From Azohydromonas australica DSM 1124 (GTDB lineage: Bacteria > Pseudomonadota > Gammaproteobacteria > Burkholderiales > Burkholderiaceae_C), in the NCBI RefSeq assembly GCF_000430725.1, contig NZ_KE387204.1, positions 379,241 to 443,240 of the forward strand: a stretch of 64,000 bases of DNA, in the 5' to 3' direction. This document shows, piece after piece, positions 17,552 to 25,698 of this stretch; position 1 is the stretch's first letter, and the number at the start of each line of letters is the position of its first letter. Below the pieces are notes generated by a model. It was not told the origin of the DNA. It did no database searches and was given only the letters and a program-made list of their open reading frames with translations. Position numbers and translations under genes: made by a program.

Positions 17552-18078
17552 TGGGCGCGCCAGCCAGGGCGAAGGCGCCGCCTAGCCGGCCCGGCCGGGC
17601 GCTGCTCGTGCCGGCGGTGCTGCTGGCCGCGCTGCTGGGGGCCGGCTGCGACCGCGGCCCGAAGGTGGAGGACGGCGTCACCCAGACCAAGTTCCCGGGG
17701 CAGGTGAGCGCCGGCGGCGGTACCAGCGGCGAGGTGATCGCGCAGGCCGGCGGCAAGCAGACGGCGGCGCCGGCGGGCACGCCGGGCATTCCACAGGGCT
17801 CGGGGGGCAACACCGGCGGCGCGGCCGTGGGCGGTGCCATGCCCAAGGACGGTGCGCCCGCCGCAGGGCTGCCGCAGGGCGAGGGTCCGCAGAAGGCGGC
17901 CTCGGCCGCGGCCGATCCCGGCCCCACGGGCGTGGTGCCGCCGGGGGTATCGGCCTCGGCGGTGACCTCGGGCGCGGCGGTGGGCGGGATGTCCAACGTG
18001 CCGGGCGCGGTGGCCGGCGCCTCCTCCGGCGCGGCCGGCGGCGGCTCCAGGCCGGCGAGCTCGCCGGGGGTGCGATGA
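17551..18078 (+). CDS. Low-complexity Gly/Ala/Pro-rich lipoprotein, formate dehydrogenase operon
   Basis: This 175-aa protein starts within the stop codon of the gamma subunit gene (TGATG), so the two are translationally coupled. A basic N-terminus and hydrophobic segment (ALLVPAVLLAALLGAGC) end in a lipobox with Cys about residue 31. The rest is almost pure Gly/Ala/Ser/Pro/Val with no predicted fold, resembling an intrinsically disordered surface tether. Only the first mature part (DRGPKVEDGVTQTKFPGQV) looks conserved in style. I do not recognise a family. Confidence 0.65.
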   Translation: MGAPARAKAPPSRPGRALLVPAVLLAALLGAGCDRGPKVEDGVTQTKFPGQVSAGGGTSGEVIAQAGGKQTAAPAGTPGIPQGSGGNTGGAAVGGAMPKDGAPAAGLPQGEGPQKAASAAADPGPTGVVPPGVSASAVTSGAAVGGMSNVPGAVAGASSGAAGGGSRPASSPGVR

Positions 18079-18109
18079 GGGCGGCGGGCGTGTCGCCAGG
18101 GAGTCGGCG

Positions 18110-18550
18110 ATGAACGGCAGGCAGCTCTTGAATTCGTTCGTGGCCCTGGGCACCGCCCTGGCGGCCACCGCCACGCTGGCCGCGCTGCCCGCGCCCACGC
18201 CGCAGCAGCAGGCCGAGGCTGCGGCCAAGGCGGCGCAGGCGGCCTCGGCCGCGGCGGTGGAGAAGCAGCAGCTCGAAGCATCCATGGACCGCCTCTCGCA
18301 GCGCTGGCGCCAGCGCGCCGCGGCGCAGGGCTGGCAGGCGCATCCGCCCACGCCGGTGGCCACCGCCACGACCAGCGCCGGCGGCTCGGGCAACGCCCAG
18401 GTGCCGGGGCAGGGCAATCCGCACAGCGCGCCGGGCACGCCGGCGGCGGGCACGGCCTCCGCGCCGGCACTGCCCATCCGCAGCGAGAAGCTGGGCACGG
18501 CACCGCCCAGCGAGGACGTCAAGAAGCCCAAGACGCCGATGGCGCGCTGA
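18110..18550 (+). CDS. Hypothetical exported protein at the end of the formate dehydrogenase operon
   Basis: This 146-aa protein begins with a signal-like segment (SFVALGTALAATATLAALPA). A short Ala/Gln helix follows (residues 30-68, ending QRWRQRAAAQGW). The C-terminus is Ala/Pro/Gly-rich. It lies 31 bp downstream of the lipoprotein gene and closes the operon, followed by a strong hairpin. Like its neighbour it appears disordered and periplasmic. No family recognised. A scaffold or assembly role for the complex is only positional inference. Confidence 0.6.
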   Translation: MNGRQLLNSFVALGTALAATATLAALPAPTPQQQAEAAAKAAQAASAAAVEKQQLEASMDRLSQRWRQRAAAQGWQAHPPTPVATATTSAGGSGNAQVPGQGNPHSAPGTPAAGTASAPALPIRSEKLGTAPPSEDVKKPKTPMAR

Positions 18551-18554
18551 GGAC

Positions 18555-18575
18555 GGCAGCCCTCAGCCGGCTGCC
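18555..18575. terminator. Hairpin between convergent genes, likely terminator
   Basis: GGCAGCC (18555-18561) pairs perfectly with GGCTGCC (18569-18575) across a 7-base loop. It sits between the end of the formate dehydrogenase operon and the convergent histidine kinase gene and overlaps the latter's stop codon. There is no long T tract, as often seen in GC-rich genomes. Confidence 0.4.
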
Positions 18576-20011
18576 TTGCTGAGCAGCACCTCCACCTCGA
18601 AGGCCGTGCCGCGCCCGGGCTCGCTGCGCACGCGGATCGAGCCGTCCATCAGCGTCACCGTCTCGCGCGCGATGGCCAGGCCCAGGCCGCTGCCGCCGTG
18701 GCGGCGCGTGCTGGAGTCGTCGCCCTGCCCGAAGGGCTGGAACAGCCGCTCCACCTGCTCGGGCGCCATGCCGCAGCCGGTGTCGCTGACCACTACGCGT
18801 ACCAGCGCCGCGTGCTCGTCCTCGCGCAGGCAACGCATGTGCAGCCGCACCTCGCCCTGGTCGGTGAACTTCATCCCGTTGTGCAGCAGGTGGAACAGCA
18901 GCTGGCGCAGCCGCCGCGCGTCGGCGTGGAAACCGCGGTCCAGCGCCGGGTCGAGGTCGATTTCCAGCTGCAGCGGCTTGCCCTGTGCCAGCGGGCGCAT
19001 CTCCTGCATCAGCTGCTCCACCAGCTCGGCCAGGTTGAAGGGCTGCGGGTGCAGCGCCAGGCCGCCGGCGCGGATGCTGGCCACGTCCAGCAGCTCCTCG
19101 ATCAGCGTCACCAGCCGCGCGCCGGAGTCCAGCGCGGTGTCGGCATAGCGCTGCTGCGTCGGCGTCAGGTCCGTGGTCTGCAGCAGCTGCAGCGTGCCCA
19201 TCACGCCGTTGAGCGGCGTGCGCAGCTCGTGGCTGATGCTGGAGAGGAAGCGCGACTTGGCCTCGCTGGCCTGCTCGGCATCGGCGCGCGCCGCCTCCAG
19301 CGCCTCGGCCTGCTGCTGCAGGTGGCGCGTCTGGCGTTCGAGCTGCTGGATCAGCTCGCGCGCCGCGTGCACGCCGCGGCGCACGCGCTCACGCAGTCGC
19401 TGCGTCACCAGCCCGGTCAGCGACAGGTACACGCCGGCCAGAACCATGATCACCGCCATGCCCGCGAGGTCGCTCCACGGGACGCCCATCCAGGTCGCGT
19501 AGGCCAGGTAGGTGCCCAGCGTCACGGCGTTGAAGTACAGCGCGCGCCTGAAGCCGAAGCCCACCTGGTCCGCCACGCGCACCAGCAGCACGGCGATCAG
19601 CAGCACCTGGTCACCCTGGACGTGGTGCAGGTTCAGCAGCCACATCGGCAGGTCCAGGTGCATGAACAGCAGACCCAGGTCGAAGCGCCCGGTGCGGCCG
19701 TACCAGCGCCGCAGCGTCCACCAGCTCGCCAGGCAGTACGCGGCGTTGGCGCCCAGCACCTGCCACAGGGCCGGCGCGTCCAGTGCACGTCCCATGCGCA
19801 GGTCGTAGAGCACCAGGATCACGGCCAGGATGAAGAACCCGGCGGCCCGCATCGCCGGGATCTGGCCCACGTGCAAGCGCCGCAGCGAAGCTTGGCGGAT
19901 GCGGCGCAACTGGGCCTCATCGACCGTGAACGTCGAGCCGTCGGGCAGCCCGAAGTTATCGTTGCCCATCTCCCTCATCCCTATCGCATTTCGTGTTTGG
20001 CCGGGCTTCAT
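18563..20011 (-). CDS. Membrane sensor histidine kinase with multi-helix N-terminal domain
   Basis: The product is 482 aa from the ATG at 20011, which has AAGG six bases upstream. ATGs at 19978 and 19969 are alternatives. The N-terminal third contains five to six transmembrane helices (about residues 50-200), with no large periplasmic domain. A coiled-coil linker follows (ELIQQLERQTRHLQQQAEAL). The HisKA motif SISHELRTPLNG carries phospho-acceptor H261, and the HATPase domain has LLHNGMKFTDQGEV and HGGSGLGLAIA. There is no receiver domain and no cognate regulator nearby. It is divergent from the periplasmic molybdopterin/pterin-binding-fold gene, which suggests a functional link. Confidence 0.85.
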   Translation of the reverse strand: MKPGQTRNAIGMREMGNDNFGLPDGSTFTVDEAQLRRIRQASLRRLHVGQIPAMRAAGFFILAVILVLYDLRMGRALDAPALWQVLGANAAYCLASWWTLRRWYGRTGRFDLGLLFMHLDLPMWLLNLHHVQGDQVLLIAVLLVRVADQVGFGFRRALYFNAVTLGTYLAYATWMGVPWSDLAGMAVIMVLAGVYLSLTGLVTQRLRERVRRGVHAARELIQQLERQTRHLQQQAEALEAARADAEQASEAKSRFLSSISHELRTPLNGVMGTLQLLQTTDLTPTQQRYADTALDSGARLVTLIEELLDVASIRAGGLALHPQPFNLAELVEQLMQEMRPLAQGKPLQLEIDLDPALDRGFHADARRLRQLLFHLLHNGMKFTDQGEVRLHMRCLREDEHAALVRVVVSDTGCGMAPEQVERLFQPFGQGDDSSTRRHGGSGLGLAIARETVTLMDGSIRVRSEPGRGTAFEVEVLLSKAAG

Positions 20012-20234
20012 CGGGCGCCTTGCGTCCGTGCGGCGTGCCCTCCCTGGCGCGCCGCAAAGCCGGTGTTTTCTTTCTTGGGCCGCACGGTGGCATGGATCGG
20101 TACGTGCAGGCGTGACCAAATGCCTGTTCGGCTCCTTGGGCCTCGCGCTAAAGATGCCGCGATTGCGCCCGCGCAAGGCAAGCACCGCTATAAGGTTGCA
20201 GACGTAACTCCATGTATCGGAAGGATCGCTGTCG

Positions 20235-20828
20235 ATGAACCAAAGACGAGTTTTCACCGCCGCGCTGCTGGGCAGCGCCCTGCCGCTGGCCGAGGCTGCC
20301 AAGCCCGTGGCAGCTGCGCCCTTGCACGGTGCCGCGCAACTCACGCTCAGCGGCCCGGCGCTGGGCCGGTCCAACCGCGGCCCGGTGGACCCGGCCCTGG
20401 AGCAGCTGTTCAGCAAGCACCAGGTGGCGTTCGAGCGCGCCTTCGAATTCGACGCCGCCGCGCTGCAGGCACTGCCGGCGGTGGAGATCCGTCCCACGCT
20501 GGAGTACGACGGCCGCGAGCACCGCCTCTCCGGGCCACTGCTGGAGCAGGTGCTGGCTGCCGCGGGCGTGCCGGCCGCGGCGCCGGTGGTGCTCACGCTG
20601 CGCGCGCTGGACGGCTACGCGGTGCGGGTGCCGCTGGCCGACGCGCGCCGCTGGCGCATGCTGCTGGCCACGTGGCTGGACGGCCGGCCGATGGCGCTGG
20701 GCGGCCTGGGGCCGCAATGGGCGGTGTACGACGCCGACCGCCTGCCCGACTTCCGCGACAAGCCGCTCAAGGAGCGCTTCAGCCTCTGCCCCTGGGGCCT
20801 CTATCACGTGGAAGTGGCGCCGGCCTGA
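20235..20828 (+). CDS. Periplasmic oxidoreductase molybdopterin-binding-fold protein (possible PruR-like pterin binder)
   Basis: The 197-aa product has an N-terminal signal (RRVFTAALLGSALPLAEAAK) and a domain resembling the sulfite-oxidase (SUOX) molybdopterin-binding fold. Matching segments include VVLTLRALDGYAVRVPLADA and, near the C-terminus, FRDKPLKERFSLCPWGLYHVEV. Members of this small subgroup lack the full enzyme. One characterised member, PruR of Agrobacterium, binds reduced pterins in the periplasm and controls a partner sensor. The divergent histidine kinase across a 223-bp gap makes a signalling role plausible. The identity of bound ligand is not deducible here. Confidence 0.62.
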   Translation: MNQRRVFTAALLGSALPLAEAAKPVAAAPLHGAAQLTLSGPALGRSNRGPVDPALEQLFSKHQVAFERAFEFDAAALQALPAVEIRPTLEYDGREHRLSGPLLEQVLAAAGVPAAAPVVLTLRALDGYAVRVPLADARRWRMLLATWLDGRPMALGGLGPQWAVYDADRLPDFRDKPLKERFSLCPWGLYHVEVAPA

Positions 20829-21003
20829 AGCGGTCCCGGGCGCCACGGCGCCGCCGCTGCGGGCACACGGGAAACTGTCATTCACTTATATGTAAGCGCT
20901 GTAACAGCGTCAGTTTGTCGCCTGGGCGCAGCACACCGGGCGTTGGGGGGACGACACAAGCGCTGGATGGACCGGCCGGCGTGGCGAAGGCGGGAGTGAA
21001 GGC

Positions 21004-22046
21004 ATGAACGAGGCGGCCTGGAGACGTTTGTTGAGCCAGATCCGCGACGGCATGGTGGTGCCGGTGGTGGGCCCGCAGCTGCTGGTGGGTGCCGACGGCC
21101 AGCTGCCGCTGCAGGCGCGGCTGGCCAGGCTGCCGCTGGAGTGGCACGAGGGCACGGAGGGGTTGGACACCGAGACGCCGCTGCCGCCTTTTGGCGAGCT
21201 CAACGAAGCCGTGGCGCGGCTCAAGCCGCGCGCGAACCTGCAGGACCTCTACGGCGACGTGCACGCCGCGCTGCAGGAGCTCACGCGCGGCGACGACGAC
21301 GTGCTGGTGCCGCTGCCGCTGCGGCAGCTGGCGCAGATCACGGATTTCAAGCTGCTGGTCACGCTCACGCCCGACGACCTGCTGGCGCGCTGCCTGCGCC
21401 GGCGCTGTGCGCTCAACGAGATCGTGCACTCGCCGCGGCTGCCCACCAGCGAGGGCAGGACGCGGCCAGCGGCACGTCGATGGGCGCGCCGCACCAGGGC
21501 CACAAGGACCGCGTGATAAGCTTGGCCTTCAGCCCGGACGGCCGCATGCTGGCCTCGGGCGGCTGGGACCAGATGGTGCGGCCGTGGGACGCCGCCACCG
21601 GCAAGCCCCGGGGCGAGGCGCTGCCGGGCCACCGTGGTCCGGTGCTGCGGGTGGTGTTCCGCCCCGACGGCCAGCGCATGGTGTCCAGCAGCTGGGACCG
21701 CTCGCTGCGCGTGTGGGAAACCGACACCGGCCGGCCCGTGGGCGTGCCGTTGCTGGGGCAGCAGGGCCCGGTGGCGGCGCTGGCCTACAGCCCGGACGCG
21801 CGGCGCATCGCCGCCGCCGGCAGCCAGGACAGCGCGCTGCACCTGTGGCCCTCGCCCTCGGTGTGGGGCGAGACGGTGTGCACCAAGCTCACCCGCAACA
21901 TGAGCCTGCGCGAGTGGCGCGAGTGGGTGGCGCCGGAGCAGCCCTATGCCTGCCAGTGCCCGGGGCTGCCGGTGACGCCGTCGACGCTGGAAGAGCGCAG
22001 CGGCGGGACGCCGGCCTGCCCGGCGTCCAAGGGGCCCGCGCTCTGA
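21004..22046 (+). pseudogene. Decayed SIR2-like / WD40-repeat protein gene
   Basis: The first part (21004 to about 21460) encodes about 150 residues starting MNEAAWRRLLSQIRDGMVVP, a SIR2-like N-terminal domain seen in large TIR/NACHT/WD40 proteins. Frame +1 relative to this, from about 21475, encodes WD40 blades (SLAFSPDGRMLASGGWD, VVFRPDGQRMVSSSWD, ALAYSPDARRIAAAG). The end is typical of such proteins: LTRNMSLREWREWV then CPGLPV. The central region, normally more than 1 kb, is missing, and the two parts are out of frame, so the gene is broken by deletion plus frameshift. Related intact proteins are often defence or signalling STAND-like ATPases. Confidence 0.7.
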
Positions 22047-22135
22047 GAAGGCGGCGCTCGTGCCGCCCACGGCACGCCTGTTGCCGCGACCGCAACGGGC
22101 GGCGCCGCGCCGGTGGCACCTGCCCGCCGCGCGCC

Positions 22136-22852
22136 ATGCACATCGAATTCCGCTTCTACGCCGAGCTGGGCGACCTGCTGCCGCCGTGGCGGCGCGGGTG
22201 CGCGTTCCAGGCCGAGGTGGCGCCGCACGAGAGCGCCAAGCACGCCATCGAGGCGCTGGGCGTGCCGCACACCGAGGTGGCGCTGCTGCTGGTCAACGGC
22301 CAGCCCGCGGCGCTGGAGCAGCGGCTGTTGCCGGGCGACCGCGTGGCGGTGCTGCCGGCGCTGCGGCGGCTCGCGCCGGAATCGCCCTCGACGGACAGGC
22401 GCTTCATCGCCGATGCGCACCTGGGGCGGCTGGCGCGCTACCTGCGCTTCGCCGGGCTGGACACGCTCTGGCACAACGCCTGGGACGATGCCGAGCTGGT
22501 GGCGCTGGCCGCGGCGCAGGGGCGCATCGTGCTCACGCGCGATCGGGCGCTGCTGATGCACCGCGCGGTGCGCGCGGGCTGCTGGCTGCGCGACGACGAC
22601 CCGCTGGCGCAGCTGGCCGACGTGGCGCGGCGCTGGTCGCTGCCACTGCGCGAGGGCGGTCCGAGCCGCTGCCTGGAATGCAACGCCGTGCCCGTGCCGG
22701 TGCCCAAGGCCGAGGTGCAGGCGCAACTGCTGCCCCGCACGCGCGCGTGCTTCGACGCGTTCTGGCGCTGCCCGGGGTGCGCGCGGGTGTTCTGGCGCGG
22801 GTCGCACTGGAGGCGGATGCGGGAAGCGGTGCACGGGGTGGCGGCCGGGTAG
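22136..22852 (+). CDS. Ubiquitin-like + Mut7-C RNase domain protein
   Basis: The 238-aa protein fuses an N-terminal ThiS/MoaD-like beta-grasp domain (about residues 1-80, HIEFRFYAELGDLLP to LLPGDRVAVLPAL) to a Mut7-C PIN-like nuclease domain (about 85-230). The PIN acidic motif begins with RRFIADAHLGRLARYLR; another acidic segment is ILTRDRALL. A Zn-ribbon-like set is at the C-terminus: SRCLECNAVPVPV paired with WRCPGCARVFW. Family knowledge predicts a metal-dependent RNase; biological substrate unknown. The ATG at 22136 starts directly at the beta-grasp strand. Confidence 0.85.
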   Translation: MHIEFRFYAELGDLLPPWRRGCAFQAEVAPHESAKHAIEALGVPHTEVALLLVNGQPAALEQRLLPGDRVAVLPALRRLAPESPSTDRRFIADAHLGRLARYLRFAGLDTLWHNAWDDAELVALAAAQGRIVLTRDRALLMHRAVRAGCWLRDDDPLAQLADVARRWSLPLREGGPSRCLECNAVPVPVPKAEVQAQLLPRTRACFDAFWRCPGCARVFWRGSHWRRMREAVHGVAAG

Positions 22853-22956
22853 GGCCGGCCGGGCTTCAGTGCGGCGTGCCAGCCAGGATGGGGCGCGCCG
22901 GGCGGCGCGCGCTGCTGCCACACTGGGGCGCAAAGCCACTGCCCGCGCTTCGTTCC

Positions 22957-23400
22957 ATGCTCGACGATCTCGACCACCGCCTCATCGCCCTGCTGCGTGC
23001 CGATGCCCGCATGAGCGTCGCCACGCTCGCGCACCGGCTGGACGTGTCGCGCGGCACCGTGGCCAACCGGCTGCGCAAGCTGGAGCAGGAGCAGGTGATC
23101 GTGGGCTACACGGTGGTGCTGCGCCCGGACGCTCAGCCGCCGGGCATCACGGCGTGGATGGGCATCCTGGTGGAGGGCAACCGCACGCGCGACGTCGTGG
23201 CCCACCTGCTGGGTGAGCCCGGCGTTACCGCGCTGCACGACACCAACGGCCGCTGGGACCTGCTGGCCGAGCTGCGCGCGGCCAGCGTGCAGGAGCTGTC
23301 GCAGGTGCTGGAGCGCATCCGGCTGCTGCAGGGCATCCGCGGCACCGAGACCAGCATCCACCTCGCTAGCTACCGCCAAGGCACGCCGCCGACGGCCTGA
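22957..23400 (+). CDS. Lrp/AsnC-family transcriptional regulator
   Basis: The 147-aa protein has an N-terminal helix-turn-helix (LDDLDHRLIALLRADARMSV, LAHRLDVSRGTVANRLRKLE). A C-terminal RAM (ligand-binding, oligomerising) domain follows, containing VTALHDTNGRWDLLAELRA. Lrp-type regulators respond to amino acids or related metabolites and act as dimers or octamers. The gene precedes a conserved hypothetical gene by 49 bp on the same strand. Target not identifiable. Confidence 0.9.
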   Translation: MLDDLDHRLIALLRADARMSVATLAHRLDVSRGTVANRLRKLEQEQVIVGYTVVLRPDAQPPGITAWMGILVEGNRTRDVVAHLLGEPGVTALHDTNGRWDLLAELRAASVQELSQVLERIRLLQGIRGTETSIHLASYRQGTPPTA

Positions 23401-23449
23401 GCCTCGTGCCGCAAACCACGTTTGCGGCCCAACCCGACAGGAGCGTTCC

Positions 23450-24070
23450 ATGACCCCATCCCTCGCCGCCGGCCCTTCGGACACCCGGCCGCACCGGCCC
23501 CAGGCGCCGCGCCAGGTGATGCTCTTCAGCGGCCACATGGTGGACGCGCCGGGCCGCAAGGAGCCGCGCTTCCCGGCCGGCAAGGTGCCGGCGGCGGCGC
23601 AGCGCATCGCCGAGGTGCTGGACGGCTTGCGGGCCGGCCCTGATGACTTGGCGCTGTGCCAGGCCGCGGCCGGCGGCGACCTGCTGTTCCTGGAAGCCTG
23701 CGAGCCGCGGAGCGTGCGTTGCGAGGTCCTGCTGCCGTTCGGGGAGCCGGAATTCATCCGGCGCTCGATCGAGCCCGTGACCGGCGGCGCGCAGTGGGTC
23801 GCGCGCTACCACGCGCTGCGCGCGCGGCTGCCGCAGCCGCCGCGGTTCATGACGCGCGAGCTGGGGCCGCTGGCCGAGGGCGAAGATCCCTTCGAGCGCT
23901 GCAACCGGTGGCTGCTGGATACCGCGCTGGCGCACGGAGCGGACAAGGTGCACTTCGTCTGCCTGTGGAACGGCGGCGGCGGCGACGGGCGGGGCGGCAC
24001 GGCCCATATGGTCGAGCAGGTACGCGCGCAAGGCGGGCAGGTGCACTGGATCGACACGCGCACGCTGTAG
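23450..24070 (+). CDS. Conserved hypothetical protein, Rossmann/SLOG-like features
   Basis: The 206-aa protein has a good Shine-Dalgarno (AGGAG) before the ATG. It opens with a hydrophobic strand and glycine (PRQVMLFSGHMVDAPGRKEP). It contains LALCQAAAGGDLLFLEACEP, similar in rhythm to the GGxxGADxxxAE motif of nucleotide-sensing SLOG/LOG folds, then CEVLLPFGEPEFIRRSIEP, and ends in a Trp/Gly-rich VHFVCLWNGGGGDGRGGTAH. Similar domains occur as C-terminal parts of larger TPR or cyclase proteins. I do not assign a function; nucleotide or ADP-ribose binding is a low-confidence inference. Confidence 0.55.
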   Translation: MTPSLAAGPSDTRPHRPQAPRQVMLFSGHMVDAPGRKEPRFPAGKVPAAAQRIAEVLDGLRAGPDDLALCQAAAGGDLLFLEACEPRSVRCEVLLPFGEPEFIRRSIEPVTGGAQWVARYHALRARLPQPPRFMTRELGPLAEGEDPFERCNRWLLDTALAHGADKVHFVCLWNGGGGDGRGGTAHMVEQVRAQGGQVHWIDTRTL

Positions 24071-24119
24071 CCCGCCCGAGGCACCGCGCAGGGCACGGCG
24101 CCTGCTGCGGCACGCGGTC

Positions 24120-24839
24120 ATGGAAGACCTCGCTACCGCCGCCGCCGCGGCCGCCGAATCCGAGGCGGCCAACGCCCGCCGCACTGTCCACCTCTACGTC
24201 TTCGACGGCTTCGCCGACTGGGAAGCCGCCTTCGCGGTGGCCGGCATCCACAACCCGCAGTTCCAGCGCGAGCCCGGGCGCTGGCAGGTGAAGACGGTGG
24301 GGCCGGGCCGGCACGCGGTGCCGCGCTCCATGGGCGGCGTGTCGGTGCTGCCCGACATGGCAGTGGACGACCTGCTGCCCGACGCCAGCGCGCTGCTGAT
24401 CCTGCCCGGCGGCGTGGGCTGGGCCGACGACGCCTCGCACCACGCCGTCATCGGCAAGGCCGGCGAGTTCCTGCGCCGCGGCGTGCCGGTGGCGGCCATC
24501 TGCGGCGCCACCGCCGCGCTGGCGCGCGCGGGCTGGCTGGAGAACCGGCCGCACACCAGCAACGCGCTGGGCTACCTCAAGGGCACCGGCTACGGCGGCG
24601 CCGAGCACTACCAGGACGTGCCGGTGGTGCGCGACGGCACGCTCATCACGGCCGGCGGCATGGCGCCCATCGAGTTCGCGGCCGAGATCTTCGCGCTGCT
24701 GGGCATCTACGAGGACGAGGCCCGGCAAGCCTGGGTGCAGCTCTACAAGACGGGCAAGTCGGCCTACTTCGCGCGGCTGGCGCGCGCGGCCGAGGGCGAT
24801 GCGCCCCAGGACAATCCGGGCACCGGCACGGCGGGCTGA
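24120..24839 (+). CDS. DJ-1/PfpI-family class I glutamine amidotransferase-like protein
   Basis: The 239-aa protein starts its conserved core at residue 20 (RRTVHLYVFDGFADWEAAFA). It contains the nucleophile elbow AAICGATAAL with C128, the acidic residue in FADWE and the partner motif LITAGGMAPIEFA. Closest in style to PfpI/YhbO- or YdeA-like proteins, with possible protease, glyoxalase or deglycase activity; the exact reaction cannot be read. The C-terminal 20 residues are likely disordered. Confidence 0.83.
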   Translation: MEDLATAAAAAAESEAANARRTVHLYVFDGFADWEAAFAVAGIHNPQFQREPGRWQVKTVGPGRHAVPRSMGGVSVLPDMAVDDLLPDASALLILPGGVGWADDASHHAVIGKAGEFLRRGVPVAAICGATAALARAGWLENRPHTSNALGYLKGTGYGGAEHYQDVPVVRDGTLITAGGMAPIEFAAEIFALLGIYEDEARQAWVQLYKTGKSAYFARLARAAEGDAPQDNPGTGTAG

Positions 24840-24857
24840 GCCGCCGCGCTCCAGGGC

Positions 24858-25091
24858 TCACTGGATGTATTTCTCCACCGTGTCCTTGTCGCGCACCTGG
24901 GCGTCGTCGGGGTTCTGGCCGAACTCGCGCCGGGCGCGGCGCTGGCGCAGCAGGTCCCAGCACTGGTCGAGCTGCACCTCCAGTTCCTCGATGCGCGTGC
25001 GGTTCTGGTCCGGCGCCTGCGTGTCGGCGCGCAGGCGGTTCTCTTCTTCGACCAGGTCGGTGATGTGCTGCAGGATGCTCTTGTCGTCCAC
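24858..25091 (-). CDS. DUF2630 family protein
   Basis: The 77-aa helical protein matches the DUF2630 pattern: ILQHITDLVEEENRLRAD, then ELEVQLDQCWDLLRQRRARR, ending DKDTVEKYIQ. The GTG at 25091 is chosen because GAGGAG lies nine bases upstream and family members begin at this point. The protein is predicted as a helical hairpin. Function is unknown. It is convergent with the DJ-1/PfpI gene and divergent from the antitoxin-like gene. Confidence 0.8.
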   Translation of the reverse strand: MDDKSILQHITDLVEEENRLRADTQAPDQNRTRIEELEVQLDQCWDLLRQRRARREFGQNPDDAQVRDKDTVEKYIQ

Positions 25092-25175
25092 GGCGGGGCT
25101 CCTCAAGGGGTTTGCACCGAGGCGGCAACCCCTGTGCCCGTCGCGGCGGCGGCCTGGCCCTTGCCCAACGGCGTC

Positions 25176-25679
25176 ATGAGCGCTCCCTCCCTTTCCACGC
25201 CGTCCCGCGTCGGGCCCGCCGCGCCGGACCTGCGCGGCTACCGTCCCGGCCAGAGTCTGATGGCCCAGGCGCGTGTGCTGGCGGACGCGGACGACGCGAC
25301 GCTGGCCGCCCTGGCCGAGGCCGGCGTGCCGGCCGTGCTGGCGCGCGATCTGGGCCGCGCGCTGGACATCGCGCCGCGCCACTTCTTCCGCGAGATCCTG
25401 GGCACGAACCGCTCGGCGGCCGAGAAGAAATCCTTCACGGACGCGCCGCTGCCCGCCGCGGCGGGGCGCGTCGCGCTGGCGCTGCTGCGGCTGCTGGCCC
25501 AGGCCGAGGCGCTGCACGGCGGCGGGCCGGGGTTCGACGTGGCGCGCTGGCTGGGGCGCTGGATCGGGCAGCCGCAGGACGGGCTGCAGGGAAGGTGTCC
25601 GGCGGCGCTGCTGGGCTCGGACGAGGGGGCGGCGGCTGTGCGGGCGATGATGGAGGGGCAGGCGGGTCGTCCGGGTTGA
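25176..25679 (+). CDS. Xre/MbcA/ParS-type antitoxin-like protein, orphan
   Basis: The 167-aa protein has a degenerate N-terminal helix-turn-helix (LAALAEAGVPAVLARDLGRA) and a C-terminal toxin-binding ParS/MbcA domain (formerly DUF2384) with FDVARWLGRWIGQP and CPAALLGSDEGAAAVRAMM. Such antitoxins normally pair with a RES-domain NAD-degrading toxin encoded next door. No RES gene lies on either side within this window. It may be a solitary regulator or the remnant of a TA pair. Confidence 0.68.
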   Translation: MSAPSLSTPSRVGPAAPDLRGYRPGQSLMAQARVLADADDATLAALAEAGVPAVLARDLGRALDIAPRHFFREILGTNRSAAEKKSFTDAPLPAAAGRVALALLRLLAQAEALHGGGPGFDVARWLGRWIGQPQDGLQGRCPAALLGSDEGAAAVRAMMEGQAGRPG

Positions 25680-25698
25680 GTCAAAGGGCTGGCGGCCC

